Below are positions 52,612 through 61,123 of a stretch of 64,000 nucleotides of DNA, piece after piece; position 1 is the first letter of the stretch, and each line of letters starts with the position of its first letter. This DNA comes from UBA7672 sp963718145 (GTDB taxonomy: Bacteria; Pseudomonadota; Alphaproteobacteria; Caulobacterales; Hyphomonadaceae). The position numbers and the translations under genes were made by a program. Under the pieces are notes generated by a model. It was not told the DNA's origin and made no database searches. It saw only the letters and a program-made list of their open reading frames with translations. The stretch is taken from contig CAVQYJ010000008.1 in the NCBI GenBank assembly GCA_963718145.1, positions 62,001 through 126,000 on the forward strand. Reading direction: 5' to 3'.

Positions 52612-52698
52612 TGGTACGGGCGGCCGGGGTCGAACCGGCACTTCCTTACGGAAAACGGATTTTAAGTCCGTTGCGTCTACCAGTTCCGCCACGCCCGC
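52612..52698 (-). tRNA. tRNA-Leu (anticodon UAA), CCA encoded
   Basis: The minus strand folds as a class II tRNA of 87 bases: acceptor GCGGGCG with CGCCCGT (one G-U pair), anticodon loop CTTAAAA with anticodon TAA, a long variable arm, the T arm GCCGG-TTCGACC-CCGGC and an encoded CCA. Its first 39 bases are repeated at 55239-55277. The tRNA's 5' flank, where its promoter should be, is therefore the inner side of the inserted island. Confidence 0.95.
52660..52698. repeat. attachment-like direct repeat, copy 1 (inside tRNA-Leu)
   Basis: This is the first of two identical 39-base sequences. It covers the 5' half of tRNA-Leu, from base 1 through the anticodon loop. The flanking bases on both sides differ from those of copy 2, so the identity is limited to this block. 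Confidence 0.8.
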
Positions 52699-52924
52699 AC
52701 ACCAAACAGATCAAGGAGTTCTGGCCTACTCCTTGGTAAAGATCGACAGCTCAAACCGCGAACTGGACCACGAATTGGACCAATTTGCGGGAGGATGCGG
52801 CCGGCGATGTTCCGTCAGCGTTCCTGTCAATGTCCAACCTGTGCTGCGACGCGCCTAGATGGATCAATGGCCTGGGTTCGTCTACCGCCCGGGGTGACAA
52901 TCAACGCGCTTGCAACATGACGCG

Positions 52925-54199
52925 TCACCTCAAGAGAATAGACGCTCTGCTGAACACATTTGACGACGCACAAGCATTCCCGTCGCCCGATGCACTTAGA
53001 CCCGGAGCACTTTCCAGGTCACTTGCGGTCAAGCGCGACAGTGCCCCCGACAACGTTGTGGCGCAAATCCGGGAAACCAACTCCGCCGACGTTTCGAGAA
53101 GGGTCGAGTCAATGGCCCAAATGCGTGCCGTATCGCCCTCCGACCCGGCGATTATTCGGGAGCCGTCGCTGCTGAATGCGATGCTGCTGACTCCGCCACG
53201 GAGTCCCTGGTAACTCGCTACCTCGCGAACGCTGACGCTGTCCCACAGGCGCACGCTTCCGTCTCGCAAACCAACGGCGATGTACTTTCCATCGGCGCTA
53301 AAGGCTGCGGCGGTTACGTCACCCCCGAACCCAGTCATCGTAGCGAGGCGGTCGCCATTGTTGGCGTTGGCAATAACTGCACGACGCGCATCTTCCCAGG
53401 TCAGGACACGACTGCCATCTGGGCTGACAGCAGCAGAACCCTTCCAGGTTGTGATTTGAACGCCACCTACACTCCACATGACGTTTGTTTCTGCTCGTTT
53501 CCCCGGCTGTTCTGTGCAGCAGGTTACGACGTGCATACCGTCAGGCGTGAAGCCCGTGCCCTCGCGGTAAGTCTGGCCCGCTGCACCTGCCACTTTCGCG
53601 ACTTCGCGGCCATTGCTCGCGTCGAAGATGTGAGTCGCATCGCCCGCAGACTCCGTCACCATGCCCACGAAAGAAACGAGGACATGCGTGCCGTCCGGAC
53701 TGAAAGCAGCGTAGCTCGCTCGGCTTTCTGGTATAGGCAACGTCAACAGATGTTGCCCACTCTTGGCGTCCCATATGGAAGCGTCTTTCGACGCTGTTAG
53801 AACTTTCGCCCCATCAGGACTAAACATTGCTGACGCAACGCCGCCCGAATGTGTGAGAGTGGCGATCAAATGACCATCTGACACATTCCAAACTCGCGCT
53901 GTGTTGTCGCCCTCAGAGTCATTTATGGGCGCTGATCTCGTCACTACCCTGGTGCCATCGGCGCTGAACGCACCGCCTGCGACCACTCCTTTGTGACCAG
54001 CGAGAGTCACAATTCGTGCGCCTGTGCCCGCGTCATAAACCCACGCACTGCTCGAAAAGGGCTCGTTGGCCCAGACGAGCAACCGCGTTCCGTCGCCACT
54101 TAGGACCGAGTTGTCGAGCCCGTATTTCAGAAGGGCTATCTGTCGGCCCTTACTCACATCAGTTATTCGGCTGTTAAGCTCGACCCACACGCTGACCAA
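52925..54199 (-). CDS. WD40-repeat protein, probably the C-terminal remnant of a larger protein
   Basis: The 424-aa frame begins with a TTG and has about eight WD40-like units (GAFSADGTRVVTRS, DNTARVWNVSDGHLIATL, AAFSADGKYIAVGLRDGSVRLWDS). The tail (ELVSRICATTLSGALSRLTASDLE) resembles the end of WD40 chains attached to STAND ATPases. There is no N-terminal signalling domain, and the first repeat starts at the frame edge next to the methyltransferase fragment, so the front of the gene has probably been lost. Base composition is lower in GC than neighbours, which supports transfer. Confidence 0.65.
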   Translation of the reverse strand: MVSVWVELNSRITDVSKGRQIALLKYGLDNSVLSGDGTRLLVWANEPFSSSAWVYDAGTGARIVTLAGHKGVVAGGAFSADGTRVVTRSAPINDSEGDNTARVWNVSDGHLIATLTHSGGVASAMFSPDGAKVLTASKDASIWDAKSGQHLLTLPIPESRASYAAFSPDGTHVLVSFVGMVTESAGDATHIFDASNGREVAKVAGAAGQTYREGTGFTPDGMHVVTCCTEQPGKRAETNVMWSVGGVQITTWKGSAAVSPDGSRVLTWEDARRAVIANANNGDRLATMTGFGGDVTAAAFSADGKYIAVGLRDGSVRLWDSVSVREVASYQGLRGGVSSIAFSSDGSRIIAGSEGDTARIWAIDSTLLETSAELVSRICATTLSGALSRLTASDLESAPGLSASGDGNACASSNVFSRASILLR

Positions 54200-54226
54200 G
54201 CTGATCTGCTGGATCGGATTGACGAG

Positions 54227-55087
54227 TTGCTAGACGACGTCCGAGCGGAGGATCGTCAAGCAGAGAGCGAATTTCAGATGCTGGCTTGGTCCCCAGATAC
54301 TCGTGGGTTCCTAAAGTCGGCGCGACGCAATCTCAACTGGCGGCAAAGTCGCCTTGATCGCACTCTGATGGGTGCAGTGTTGGTGCATCTCCACGGCAAG
54401 GCCGGCGAAGGCCTCTCCAACCAGCTTCGCCAATCGAAAGCTATGGCACCAGACTATTCGGTGCGCTGGTGGCGGAAGCGTGATCTTCACCCGCCTGAGT
54501 TCAGCGTCAGAAAGTTTTTCAAGGCGAGGCTCGCCTGGCGGTACAAGAAAGGGATTCCGCTAAAGCGGGGGACGGCGCGGGTCCGTCTTGGAGATTCGCG
54601 AAAAGCATTCTCGAAGATAGACGACTTCGCCGCCGACCTGATCTTGACCTCCCCGCCCTATTGCGGAGTCACGAACTACGAATACGACAATTGGATGCGT
54701 CACTGGATGCTAGGGGGGCCACACCTTCCAAGCTTCAAATTGGCGTCGCGCTTCGTTGATCGGGAGCGGTATCGCCAGCTCATTACCGGCGTTCTCACAG
54801 AATCGTCGCGCTTGTCCGCCGAGACGGTCCGGGTCTATTTGAGAACGAGCGCCCAACGCTTTTCGACGCAAGTGGCTATCGATGCAATTCGCGAAGTTTG
54901 GCCGGATCACCGTTTGTTGTGTCGCTTCGACAAAGCCAAAGGGCCGACCCAAACCGCCCTATTCGGGAATGATTGGAAGAAAGTCGGCGAGGTAGACCTG
55001 TTGGCGTTGCCCAAGGGCAAGCACGCTCCTGAAGGATTTGAGCTGATCAATCGGTCATCGCGGTTGGCATGGCTCGACGGTGGCTAG
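54227..55087 (+). pseudogene. DNA methyltransferase fragment (5'-truncated)
   Basis: The frame contains the catalytic motif IV of N6-adenine/N4-cytosine DNA methylases (LILTSPPYCGVTNYEYDNW) and the conserved stretches LNWRQSRLDRTLMGA and VHLHGKAGEGLSNQ. The sequence upstream of the TTG at 54227 stays open in this frame and reads like the same family (VKLDPHADQADLLDRIDELL), overlapping the WD40 gene on the other strand. The first part of the enzyme, with its SAM site, is therefore missing or has been cut. It is listed as a fragment; a short functional protein is less likely. Confidence 0.6.
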
Positions 55088-55238
55088 CGTCCGTTCGAGC
55101 TGGACCAATTTCTGGACCAAACATCGATACGACCAGGCGGAAACAGATGTCTTGAGCGTTTTCCGCGCGAGGCCAAAAGCCCTGTAAAGTCGAGCGTCTT
55201 CCCATTCGTTGAGATCAGGCAGAAGCACTCGGTTAGAG

Positions 55239-55277
55239 TTTTAAGTCCGTTGCGTCTACCAGTTCCGCCACGCCCGC
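55239..55277. repeat. attachment-like direct repeat, copy 2
   Basis: This is an exact 39-base copy of bases 1-39 of the tRNA-Leu gene in the same orientation as copy 1. No tRNA 3' half follows. Its right flank is likely the original chromosomal sequence upstream of the tRNA. Confidence 0.8.
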
Positions 55278-55328
55278 GCGGGGGTTCCCTATCATGTCGC
55301 CCCGGCGCGCCCAACCCGTGCATTGGCG

Positions 55329-56532
55329 TCACGACAGCATCAGCACCTCGACGAGGTCGTCCCGGGGCGCGGCGGCGCTGTTGGCGGGGCGGCGGATGAG
55401 GGCGTTGGCGGTGAGGAAGGGGGACAACAGGGACGAGTCCTGATTTTCAGCGGCCTGAACCCTGGCGCGGCCATCAGCGCCGAGGGTGAGGACGGCGCGG
55501 AGGTATTCCTCGCGGGGGCCAGTGGCGGGAAGGGCGCTGGCGGTGTGGGCGCGCTGCGTCGGCCTGGCCGAAGCGGGCGCGGACATCAGCGCGTCGATCA
55601 GCGGCTTGAGGAAAAGCTGCGCGGTGACCATGGCGGCGGCGGGGTTGCCGGGGAGGCCAAGGGCGAGGCGATCGGCCTGCTTCGAAAACCAGGTGGGCTT
55701 GCCGGGCTTGACGGCGATCTTCTCGAACACGGGCTCGAAGCCTTCGGCGGCGAAGGCGGTGCGCACGACATCGTAGTCGCCGACCGAGGCGCCGCCGATC
55801 GACACGATGACATCGGCCGGGGTCGAAAGCTGCCTGCGCACGTCCGCCTCGTCGTCGCGCGAGAGGCCGAGATCGACGGCGTCGGCGCCCCAGCGGCGGA
55901 TTAGCGCCAGCAGTGCAGGTTGGATCGAGTTGACGATTTCGCCAGGGCGAAGTGCAGAGCCGGGGGGGACAAGTTCATCGCCATTGGCCAGCACGCCGAT
56001 GCGCGGGAGCTTGCGGACCGACACGGTGGCGGCGTTGCCGGCGGCGGCAAGCGAGACGGCGCCTTCCGTCATCACATGGCCTGCGGGCACGAGCGTCTGG
56101 CCCCTGGAGAAATCGAGGCCGGCGCGGCGGATGTTTTCCGGCTTCTTCTGCTCGAAAGTGACGGTGACCGTGTCGCCCTCGCGCTTCGCGTCTTCCTGGA
56201 TAAGGATGTGGTCGGCGCCGGGAGGCGCGTGGGCGCCGGTGAAGATGCGGACAGTCTCGCCACGCCGGATCGATCCGCCGAAAGGGACGCCGGCGCGGGA
56301 TTCGCCGATGACAGTCAAAGCGGCCCCCAGCTTCATGTCGGCGAAGGCGACGGCGTAGCCGTCCATGGCGGAGACATCGGCCGGGGGCTGGGACAGCTGC
56401 GCGATCGACGGGGGCGGCGAGGCGGCGGCCATGGGCCTGTGCGAGCGGCGCGGTTTCGGCGGGCATGGCGAGGGCGCGGGCATGGCTCCGGATCAGGTCG
56501 AGCGCCTGGTCGACGGAAGCCATGCGGATCAT
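55329..56532 (-). CDS. moeA: molybdopterin molybdotransferase MoeA (one frame break)
   Basis: MoeA inserts molybdate into molybdopterin-AMP. The N-terminal frame starts at 56532 (ASVDQALDLI, HGRRLAAP) and the remaining domain is in another frame (SAMDGYAVAF, RIFTGAHAPPGADHI, GGASVGDYD, GLPGNPAAAMV). Dropping one G of the run at 56410-56414 joins them as RRLAAPSIAQLSQPPADVSA and gives 400 aa, the normal length. It is divergent from moaC, another cofactor gene, 88 bases away. It begins next to the tRNA-Leu repeat. Confidence 0.9.
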
Positions 56533-56620
56533 GTGCGGTCCTCTTTTTCAGGCGGAGTCAGGTCGGGGATATTCAGGTCGCTGTAGCTGGGGCAGGATAG
56601 CGGGCGAAGCGAGGTAAGTC

Positions 56621-57097
56621 ATGGCGGACAAGCTCACCCATATCGACGCGGACGGCCGGGCCCGCATGGTCGATGTGTCGGACAAGGCGGCGACGAAACG
56701 CGTGGCCGTGGCCGAGGGGCGGGTGGTGATGAGCGCCGAGGCGCTGGAGCTGGCGCGGTCGAAGGGCGGCAAGGGCGATGTGCGGGCGACGGCCGAAATC
56801 GCGGGGGTGATGGCGGCCAAGCGCACCTCTGACCTCATTCCGATGTGCCATCCGCTGGCGCTTTCGAATGCGAAGGTGCGGGTGGATGAGAGCGAGGATG
56901 GGTCGGGGCTGACGGCGGTGGCGGAGGTGGCGACCACCGGGCCGACAGGCGTGGAGATGGAGGCGTTGACGGCGGCCAGTGTCGCGTGCCTGACGATCTA
57001 CGACATGCTGAAGGCGGTGGACCGCAGCATGCGGATCGAGGGGGTGCGGCTGCTCGCGAAGTCAGGCGGAGCGAGCGGCGCGTTCAAGGCGGAGTAG
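56621..57097 (+). CDS. moaC: cyclic pyranopterin monophosphate synthase
   Basis: MoaC rearranges the GTP-derived intermediate to cyclic pyranopterin monophosphate, the second step of molybdenum cofactor synthesis. The 158-aa protein has MVDVSDKAATKRVAVAEG, GDVRATAEIAGVMAAKRTSD, LIPMCHPLAL and CLTIYDMLKAVDR, which include the catalytic Asp and Lys. The start at 56621 follows GAGGTAAGTC. It is divergent from moeA, which suggests a shared promoter region. Confidence 0.97.
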   Translation: MADKLTHIDADGRARMVDVSDKAATKRVAVAEGRVVMSAEALELARSKGGKGDVRATAEIAGVMAAKRTSDLIPMCHPLALSNAKVRVDESEDGSGLTAVAEVATTGPTGVEMEALTAASVACLTIYDMLKAVDRSMRIEGVRLLAKSGGASGAFKAE

Positions 57098-57146
57098 ACG
57101 GGCCTGGGCGTCGGCGCGCCCGCCGTGGGGCCTGAAACGAAAAAGA

Positions 57147-57170
57147 CGCGCATCGGTGATGCGCGCCTTT
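57147..57170 (+). terminator. probable terminator after moaC
   Basis: CGCGCATC and GATGCGCG form an 8-bp stem with loop GGT at 57147-57165, followed by CCTTT. The U-run is short, so this is a weaker terminator. It lies 50 bases after the moaC stop. Confidence 0.5.
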
Positions 57171-57484
57171 CCCTCACTCTACACTACTCTACAGGACTCT
57201 ACGGAGACCCCGGTTCGACCCGATCGGCAAGGCCCAGATGCAGGTGTTGCTGCAATTGGCTGTGCGGCGAATAACATACGACAGGAAGAGCGACGCGCGC
57301 ACAGGAACGTACGGGGAAATTCGTTGGGCCAGGATACTGTGGTCAGGACTCTGGTGGTCAGGACACTGGCCCGGAGATCGCGGGGGAAGGGTGCGGCCCC
57401 CGGGCCTTGTGTTCAAGTCGCCGGACCAGCGACTCCCTCGGGGGAGAGGAGGTCCCGGAACCGGCGATCACGCGAGGAAAGCGC
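57171..57484. other. intergenic region with two short tandem repeat arrays
   Basis: No gene is supported. ACTCTAC occurs three times at an exact 10-base spacing (57176, 57186 and 57196). Further on, a 15-base unit is repeated in tandem at 57339-57353 and 57354-57368 with one mismatch, with a more diverged copy just before. I see no tRNA or known RNA family. Confidence 0.5.
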
Positions 57485-57916
57485 CTAGGCGGCTTTCTTG
57501 GCGGCGGCCTTGGTGGCCGATTTGGTGCGCTCAGCAGCTTCTTCGACGGCTTTCGGCGTCAGGGCGACGACGGTGTCGAACAGCTCGGTCTGGGCTTTCT
57601 TGGCGACTTCGGCGTAGGCGAAGAGGCGCGCCGGAATGTCCTGCATCGCGGCCTGGGCGACTTCGCCGGCTTTCTTGGCGTACGCGGTCGGCTGGGTTTC
57701 GGCCGTCAGAAGGGTCGTCGCGTCTTTCGCGGCGTCCTGCATCCAGGCGGTCGTCAGCTCGACGTTCTTGTTGAGCGCTTCGACGGTGACGGCGCGGTAT
57801 TTCGCGGCCATGTCGTTGAAGGCCTTGAGAGGGCCGGCGTTGGCGAAATCGGGGGTGAACTTCGAGAATTGCTCGAAGGTCTTGTTGAGGTCGAACATGT
57901 CGGTCATCGGGTTCAT
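57485..57916 (-). CDS. phasin family protein, 143 aa
   Basis: The ATG at 57916 opens MNPMTDMFDLNKTFEQFSKFTPDF. The protein is helical, with a Lys/Ala-rich C-terminal tail (TKSATKAAAKKAA) and amphipathic repeats typical of phasins, which coat polyhydroxyalkanoate granules. PhaC and PhaR are 1.2 to 4.7 kb away. An upstream ATG at 57946 is less family-like. Palindromes with TGC/GCA ends lie just upstream. Confidence 0.82.
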   Translation of the reverse strand: MNPMTDMFDLNKTFEQFSKFTPDFANAGPLKAFNDMAAKYRAVTVEALNKNVELTTAWMQDAAKDATTLLTAETQPTAYAKKAGEVAQAAMQDIPARLFAYAEVAKKAQTELFDTVVALTPKAVEEAAERTKSATKAAAKKAA

Positions 57917-57950
57917 TTGAGGTCTCCTTGCATCGTTGAAAACCATCTAA

Positions 57951-58021
57951 TGCCGCGCCGCGGCAAAGGCAAGGTCAAAAATGCCGCAGGCGCGAAAAAG
58001 ATACTGCACCTGCGAAGGCAA
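57951..58021. promoter_or_regulatory. candidate PhaR sites upstream of the phasin gene
   Basis: The perfect palindrome TGCCGCG-C-CGCGGCA is at 57951-57965, and CTGC-GAAG-GCAA at 58010-58021 has one mismatch to a CTGC-N4-GCAG pattern. Alphaproteobacterial PhaR repressors are known to bind TGC-rich inverted repeats near phasin genes, and phaR is in this window. Binding is inferred. Confidence 0.35.
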
Positions 58022-58089
58022 TCTTAGGCAGGCGTTAGGAATTAACCGAATTTGCTGAGCAAACAGGCGTGTTCCAGACACCGCAGCTG

Positions 58090-58974
58090 CTAACTCTGGT
58101 CTGGTTTCGGCCGCGACCTCGCGCGCGGGACCGCCAGCGCGGCGAGGCCCAGCCACCAGCCAAGCACGAAGCTCACACCATAGCCGGCGAGCGGGACGGG
58201 GTAGGCGCCGAACAGGGGTGCGAGCGAGGTGGTGGCGAAATACGCGCTCAATGCGACGCCGGTCCACCTCAGCTCACGGACCGGCCAGAGCAGAAGCGGG
58301 CTCAACATCGTTACCGCAAGACTTGCAGCCATCGCGATGGCGTAAGCGGGAGACTGAGCCCAGGCCATCGCGACGATGCCTTCGACGTGAGGCACGGCTT
58401 CGAGGGGATCGGGCCGGAACAGGCAAAGGGTGATGGCCGCAGCAGCAACGGCCAAAGCCAGGATCGCTCCGCGCCAGCCGAACCGGTCCATGCCCAGAAT
58501 CACGGCCGCGATGGCCAAACCGGCAAGCTGCGAGATGTCGGGTTGCCATGCCAGCAGGGCGGCGATCAGTGCAAAGCAGAGCACAGAAAGCCAAGGGCGC
58601 TCGCTGCTGAAGCCGGCGATCGCGAGGGGCAGCACGAGGGCGGCCGCGTTGAACTGGACCGGGCCGACCCCAAGCCAGCGATGCACGCCGTCCTGTCCGG
58701 GGCCGGCCAGGCTCAAGGCGATCACCGCCAACGCGATTGGCGCCATCCACTTCGACAGCCATCCGCGCCGGGCGAGGACCAGGCCAAGAACTCCGGCAAC
58801 GACCCATGCTCCCGGATTGCGCATCCAGAGGCTCGGCGAAAGGCCGCCCATCTGCATGACGGCGGCGCCGAGGCCGACGGCTAGCAGCGACGCGACGCTG
58901 AAGATCCAGACGGTGCGCCAGCGGCTGGCGGCGCTGTGATCCGAAAGGGGGTTCCCAGCCGCGGTGCTATTCAA
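58090..58974 (-). CDS. polytopic membrane protein, 294 aa
   Basis: The protein has eight or nine hydrophobic helices (IFSVASLLAVGLGAAVM, VVAGVLGLVLA, LAGLAIAAVILGM and others) with short loops and an Arg-rich C terminus. The segment VHRWLGVGPVQFNAAAL has the look of a FtsW/RodA-like or transport family, but there is no decisive motif. It sits alone between the phasin and phaC genes. No function is assigned. Confidence 0.65.
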   Translation of the reverse strand: MNSTAAGNPLSDHSAASRWRTVWIFSVASLLAVGLGAAVMQMGGLSPSLWMRNPGAWVVAGVLGLVLARRGWLSKWMAPIALAVIALSLAGPGQDGVHRWLGVGPVQFNAAALVLPLAIAGFSSERPWLSVLCFALIAALLAWQPDISQLAGLAIAAVILGMDRFGWRGAILALAVAAAAITLCLFRPDPLEAVPHVEGIVAMAWAQSPAYAIAMAASLAVTMLSPLLLWPVRELRWTGVALSAYFATTSLAPLFGAYPVPLAGYGVSFVLGWWLGLAALAVPRARSRPKPDQS

Positions 58975-59067
58975 CGAATGTTTCCATAGATGAGGGATGG
59001 AGACCGTTCCGGAACTTGACGGGCTGGACGCACATCGGAGGGAGCTCAGCCGCGGGTGGCGGCGCCG

Positions 59068-60855
59068 CTACTCCCTCACATATCGGCCCGGCGCCGGCTC
59101 AAGCCGTGGCGTCGATTGTGGGAAGCTCTCCGCCGCGTCGATCTTCTTACCGGACCTGCGGCCCAGCCACTGCACCCAGTCGGGCCACCAGGAGCCGTCA
59201 TGGGCCTGCGTGCCCTGGCGCCACTGGTCGAGGTCGGTGGGAGCTTCGTCGCTGACCCAGTAGCCGTACTTGTTCTTGTCCGGATGGTTGACGATGCCGG
59301 CGATATGGCCCGACTGCGCCAGCACGAAACGACCGTCGCCCTTCAGCCGCGAGAGGCCCTTGAACGAGGCGCGCCACGGCGCGATGTGGTCCTTCTCGCA
59401 GGCGACCGCGTAGTGCGGGATCTTGATGTCGTCGAGGTTGACCCTGACGCCGTCGATCTCGAACGCGCCCGTCGCGAACTGGTTGTCGCGATAGAGGAGG
59501 GTGAGGTATTCGCGCGCCATGCGCTCGGGCAGGCGGGTGGAATCCTCGTTCCAGAACAAGAGGTCGAATTTTGGCCGCGGTTCGCCGAGGAGATAGGCCT
59601 TCACGGCGGGGCCGTACACAAGGTCGTTGGGGCGCAGATAGCTGAAGGTGCGCGCCATGATGCGCTGGTCGAGATAGCCCTTGCGCTGGGCCTCGATCAC
59701 GATGCCGGCGATGAATCCCTCGTCGATGAAGGACTTCAGCGGGCCGGGGTCCTCGAAGTCGGTGAGGGCCGTGAAGAAGGTCGCCGACTTTGCAGGATTG
59801 TCCTGCTTGGTCTTGCCGAGCCAGGCGAGGGCGAGCGACAGGGTCGTGCCGCCGATACAGTAGCCGACGACGTTGACGCCATCATCCCCGTGCAGCTGGT
59901 TCACATGGTTCATCGCGGGCAAGACGCCCTGCTGGACATAGCTGTCCATGCCGTAGTCGCGCAGCTCTTCGCCGGGGTTTTTCCACGAGACGATGTAGAC
60001 GGCGACGCCCTGTTCCACGAGCCATTTCACGAGGGAAGATTTCGGCTGCAGGTCGAGGATGTAGAACTTGTTGATCCAGGGAGGGATCAGCAGAAGCGGC
60101 CTCGCATAGACCTTTTCCGTCACCGGCTCGTAGCGGATGAGCTGGAACAGCGGCGTCTCGTGGACGACATGGCCCTTGGCGGTTGCCAGCGTCTCGCCGA
60201 CCTTGAAGGCGTCGGGATCGGAAAGGGTGACCAGCAGGTCGCCGGAATTGCGCTCGAGATCCTTGACCAGGTTCTCGAGGCCCTCGACCAGCGAGCGGCC
60301 ATTGGTCTCGACCGCCTTCTTGATCGCTACGGGATTGGAGGCGAGGAAGTTCGATGGCGAAAACAGGTCCACGAGCTGGTGGGTGAAGAAGTGGATCTGC
60401 TCGGTGTGCTTCTCGTCTTCGCCAGTGGAGGCGCTGTCGGCCAGGCTTTCCATGTAGGCGGCCATGATCTGATATTGCCGCCGCAGATAGTAGAAGAATG
60501 GGTGCTTGCTCCATTCCTCGTCGGAGAAACGCACGTCATCGGGCGCGTCGTCGCTGGCGGCCTTGGGCATGCGCGCGGCGCCCGACAGCATCGCCTGCGT
60601 GAGTTCGGCGTAGAGCGCGGTGGTGTTCTGCCAGAACTGGATGTGCGTGTTGAACGCCTTCATCGGGTTCGTCATCCAGCTCTGCGCCTGGCCCATCATC
60701 GCGCGCATGAAGAAAGGCTGGCCCGGACCCTCGACGCCGGGGTTGCGGATCTCGCGTTTCGACAATGCAAGGAACAGGCGCTGCAGCAGGAAGTTGATGC
60801 GCTGGAAGTTCTGGCTGAGCTCGAACGCTCCTGCGGAGCTGAGACCCTCGGTCAT
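59068..60855 (-). CDS. phaC: class I polyhydroxyalkanoate synthase
   Basis: PhaC polymerises (R)-3-hydroxyacyl-CoA into storage polyester on granules. The 595-aa protein is of class I length, with the lipase-like box containing the catalytic Cys (VVGYCIGGTTLSLAL) and the pathway segments PPWINKFYILDLQP, WKNPGEELRDYGM and SGHIAGIVNHP with the His. Residues around DFEDPGPL may carry the catalytic Asp. It is divergent from an alpha/beta hydrolase and phaR, with a 268-base promoter region between them. Confidence 0.95.
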   Translation of the reverse strand: MTEGLSSAGAFELSQNFQRINFLLQRLFLALSKREIRNPGVEGPGQPFFMRAMMGQAQSWMTNPMKAFNTHIQFWQNTTALYAELTQAMLSGAARMPKAASDDAPDDVRFSDEEWSKHPFFYYLRRQYQIMAAYMESLADSASTGEDEKHTEQIHFFTHQLVDLFSPSNFLASNPVAIKKAVETNGRSLVEGLENLVKDLERNSGDLLVTLSDPDAFKVGETLATAKGHVVHETPLFQLIRYEPVTEKVYARPLLLIPPWINKFYILDLQPKSSLVKWLVEQGVAVYIVSWKNPGEELRDYGMDSYVQQGVLPAMNHVNQLHGDDGVNVVGYCIGGTTLSLALAWLGKTKQDNPAKSATFFTALTDFEDPGPLKSFIDEGFIAGIVIEAQRKGYLDQRIMARTFSYLRPNDLVYGPAVKAYLLGEPRPKFDLLFWNEDSTRLPERMAREYLTLLYRDNQFATGAFEIDGVRVNLDDIKIPHYAVACEKDHIAPWRASFKGLSRLKGDGRFVLAQSGHIAGIVNHPDKNKYGYWVSDEAPTDLDQWRQGTQAHDGSWWPDWVQWLGRRSGKKIDAAESFPQSTPRLEPAPGRYVRE

Positions 60856-61123
60856 AGATGCGCCCGGAAATCCTGTCTAAGTCAAAGCGTAACACCCAAA
60901 GTTGTCGGGTCAAACCGATAGAGCGAACCGCGCGAGCCGAAGTTTGGGCGGCGCGCGAGGAGGCGGGTTGACCATGCCTTGGAGAAAGGCGCCGGAACCC
61001 CTTTCGCCGTGGTGCGGCAAAAGCGGGCTTCTGGAATCGCCGGGAAGAGGCTACAGGGGGCATGCCGGGCTTTGCTGCGGCTGCTCACTGATCCTATATC
61101 CTAGGTCTTCGGAGACGCCCCCC

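Larger units (their letters stand above)
52699..55238. mobile_element. remnant integrated element bounded by tRNA-Leu half repeats
   Basis: The 2.5-kb segment lies between two identical 39-base repeats of the tRNA-Leu 5' half. It is visibly less GC-rich than its surroundings and its genes have no relation to neighbours: a WD40 protein and a DNA methyltransferase fragment. The heptamer TGGACCA occurs twice near each end (52764-52770, 52776-52782, 55101-55107, 55113-55119), as expected of recombinase arm sites. No integrase gene remains, so it is probably a decayed element. Confidence 0.65.

Noticed and set aside
57200..57240. A T-arm-like GGTTCGACC suggesting a tRNA
   Set aside because: No acceptor stem, anticodon arm or CCA can be folded around it.
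61073..61085. A TGCTGCGGCTGCT sequence between phaC and the hydrolase as a PhaR site
   Set aside because: It lacks the inverted-repeat form; the candidate upstream of the phasin gene is better.
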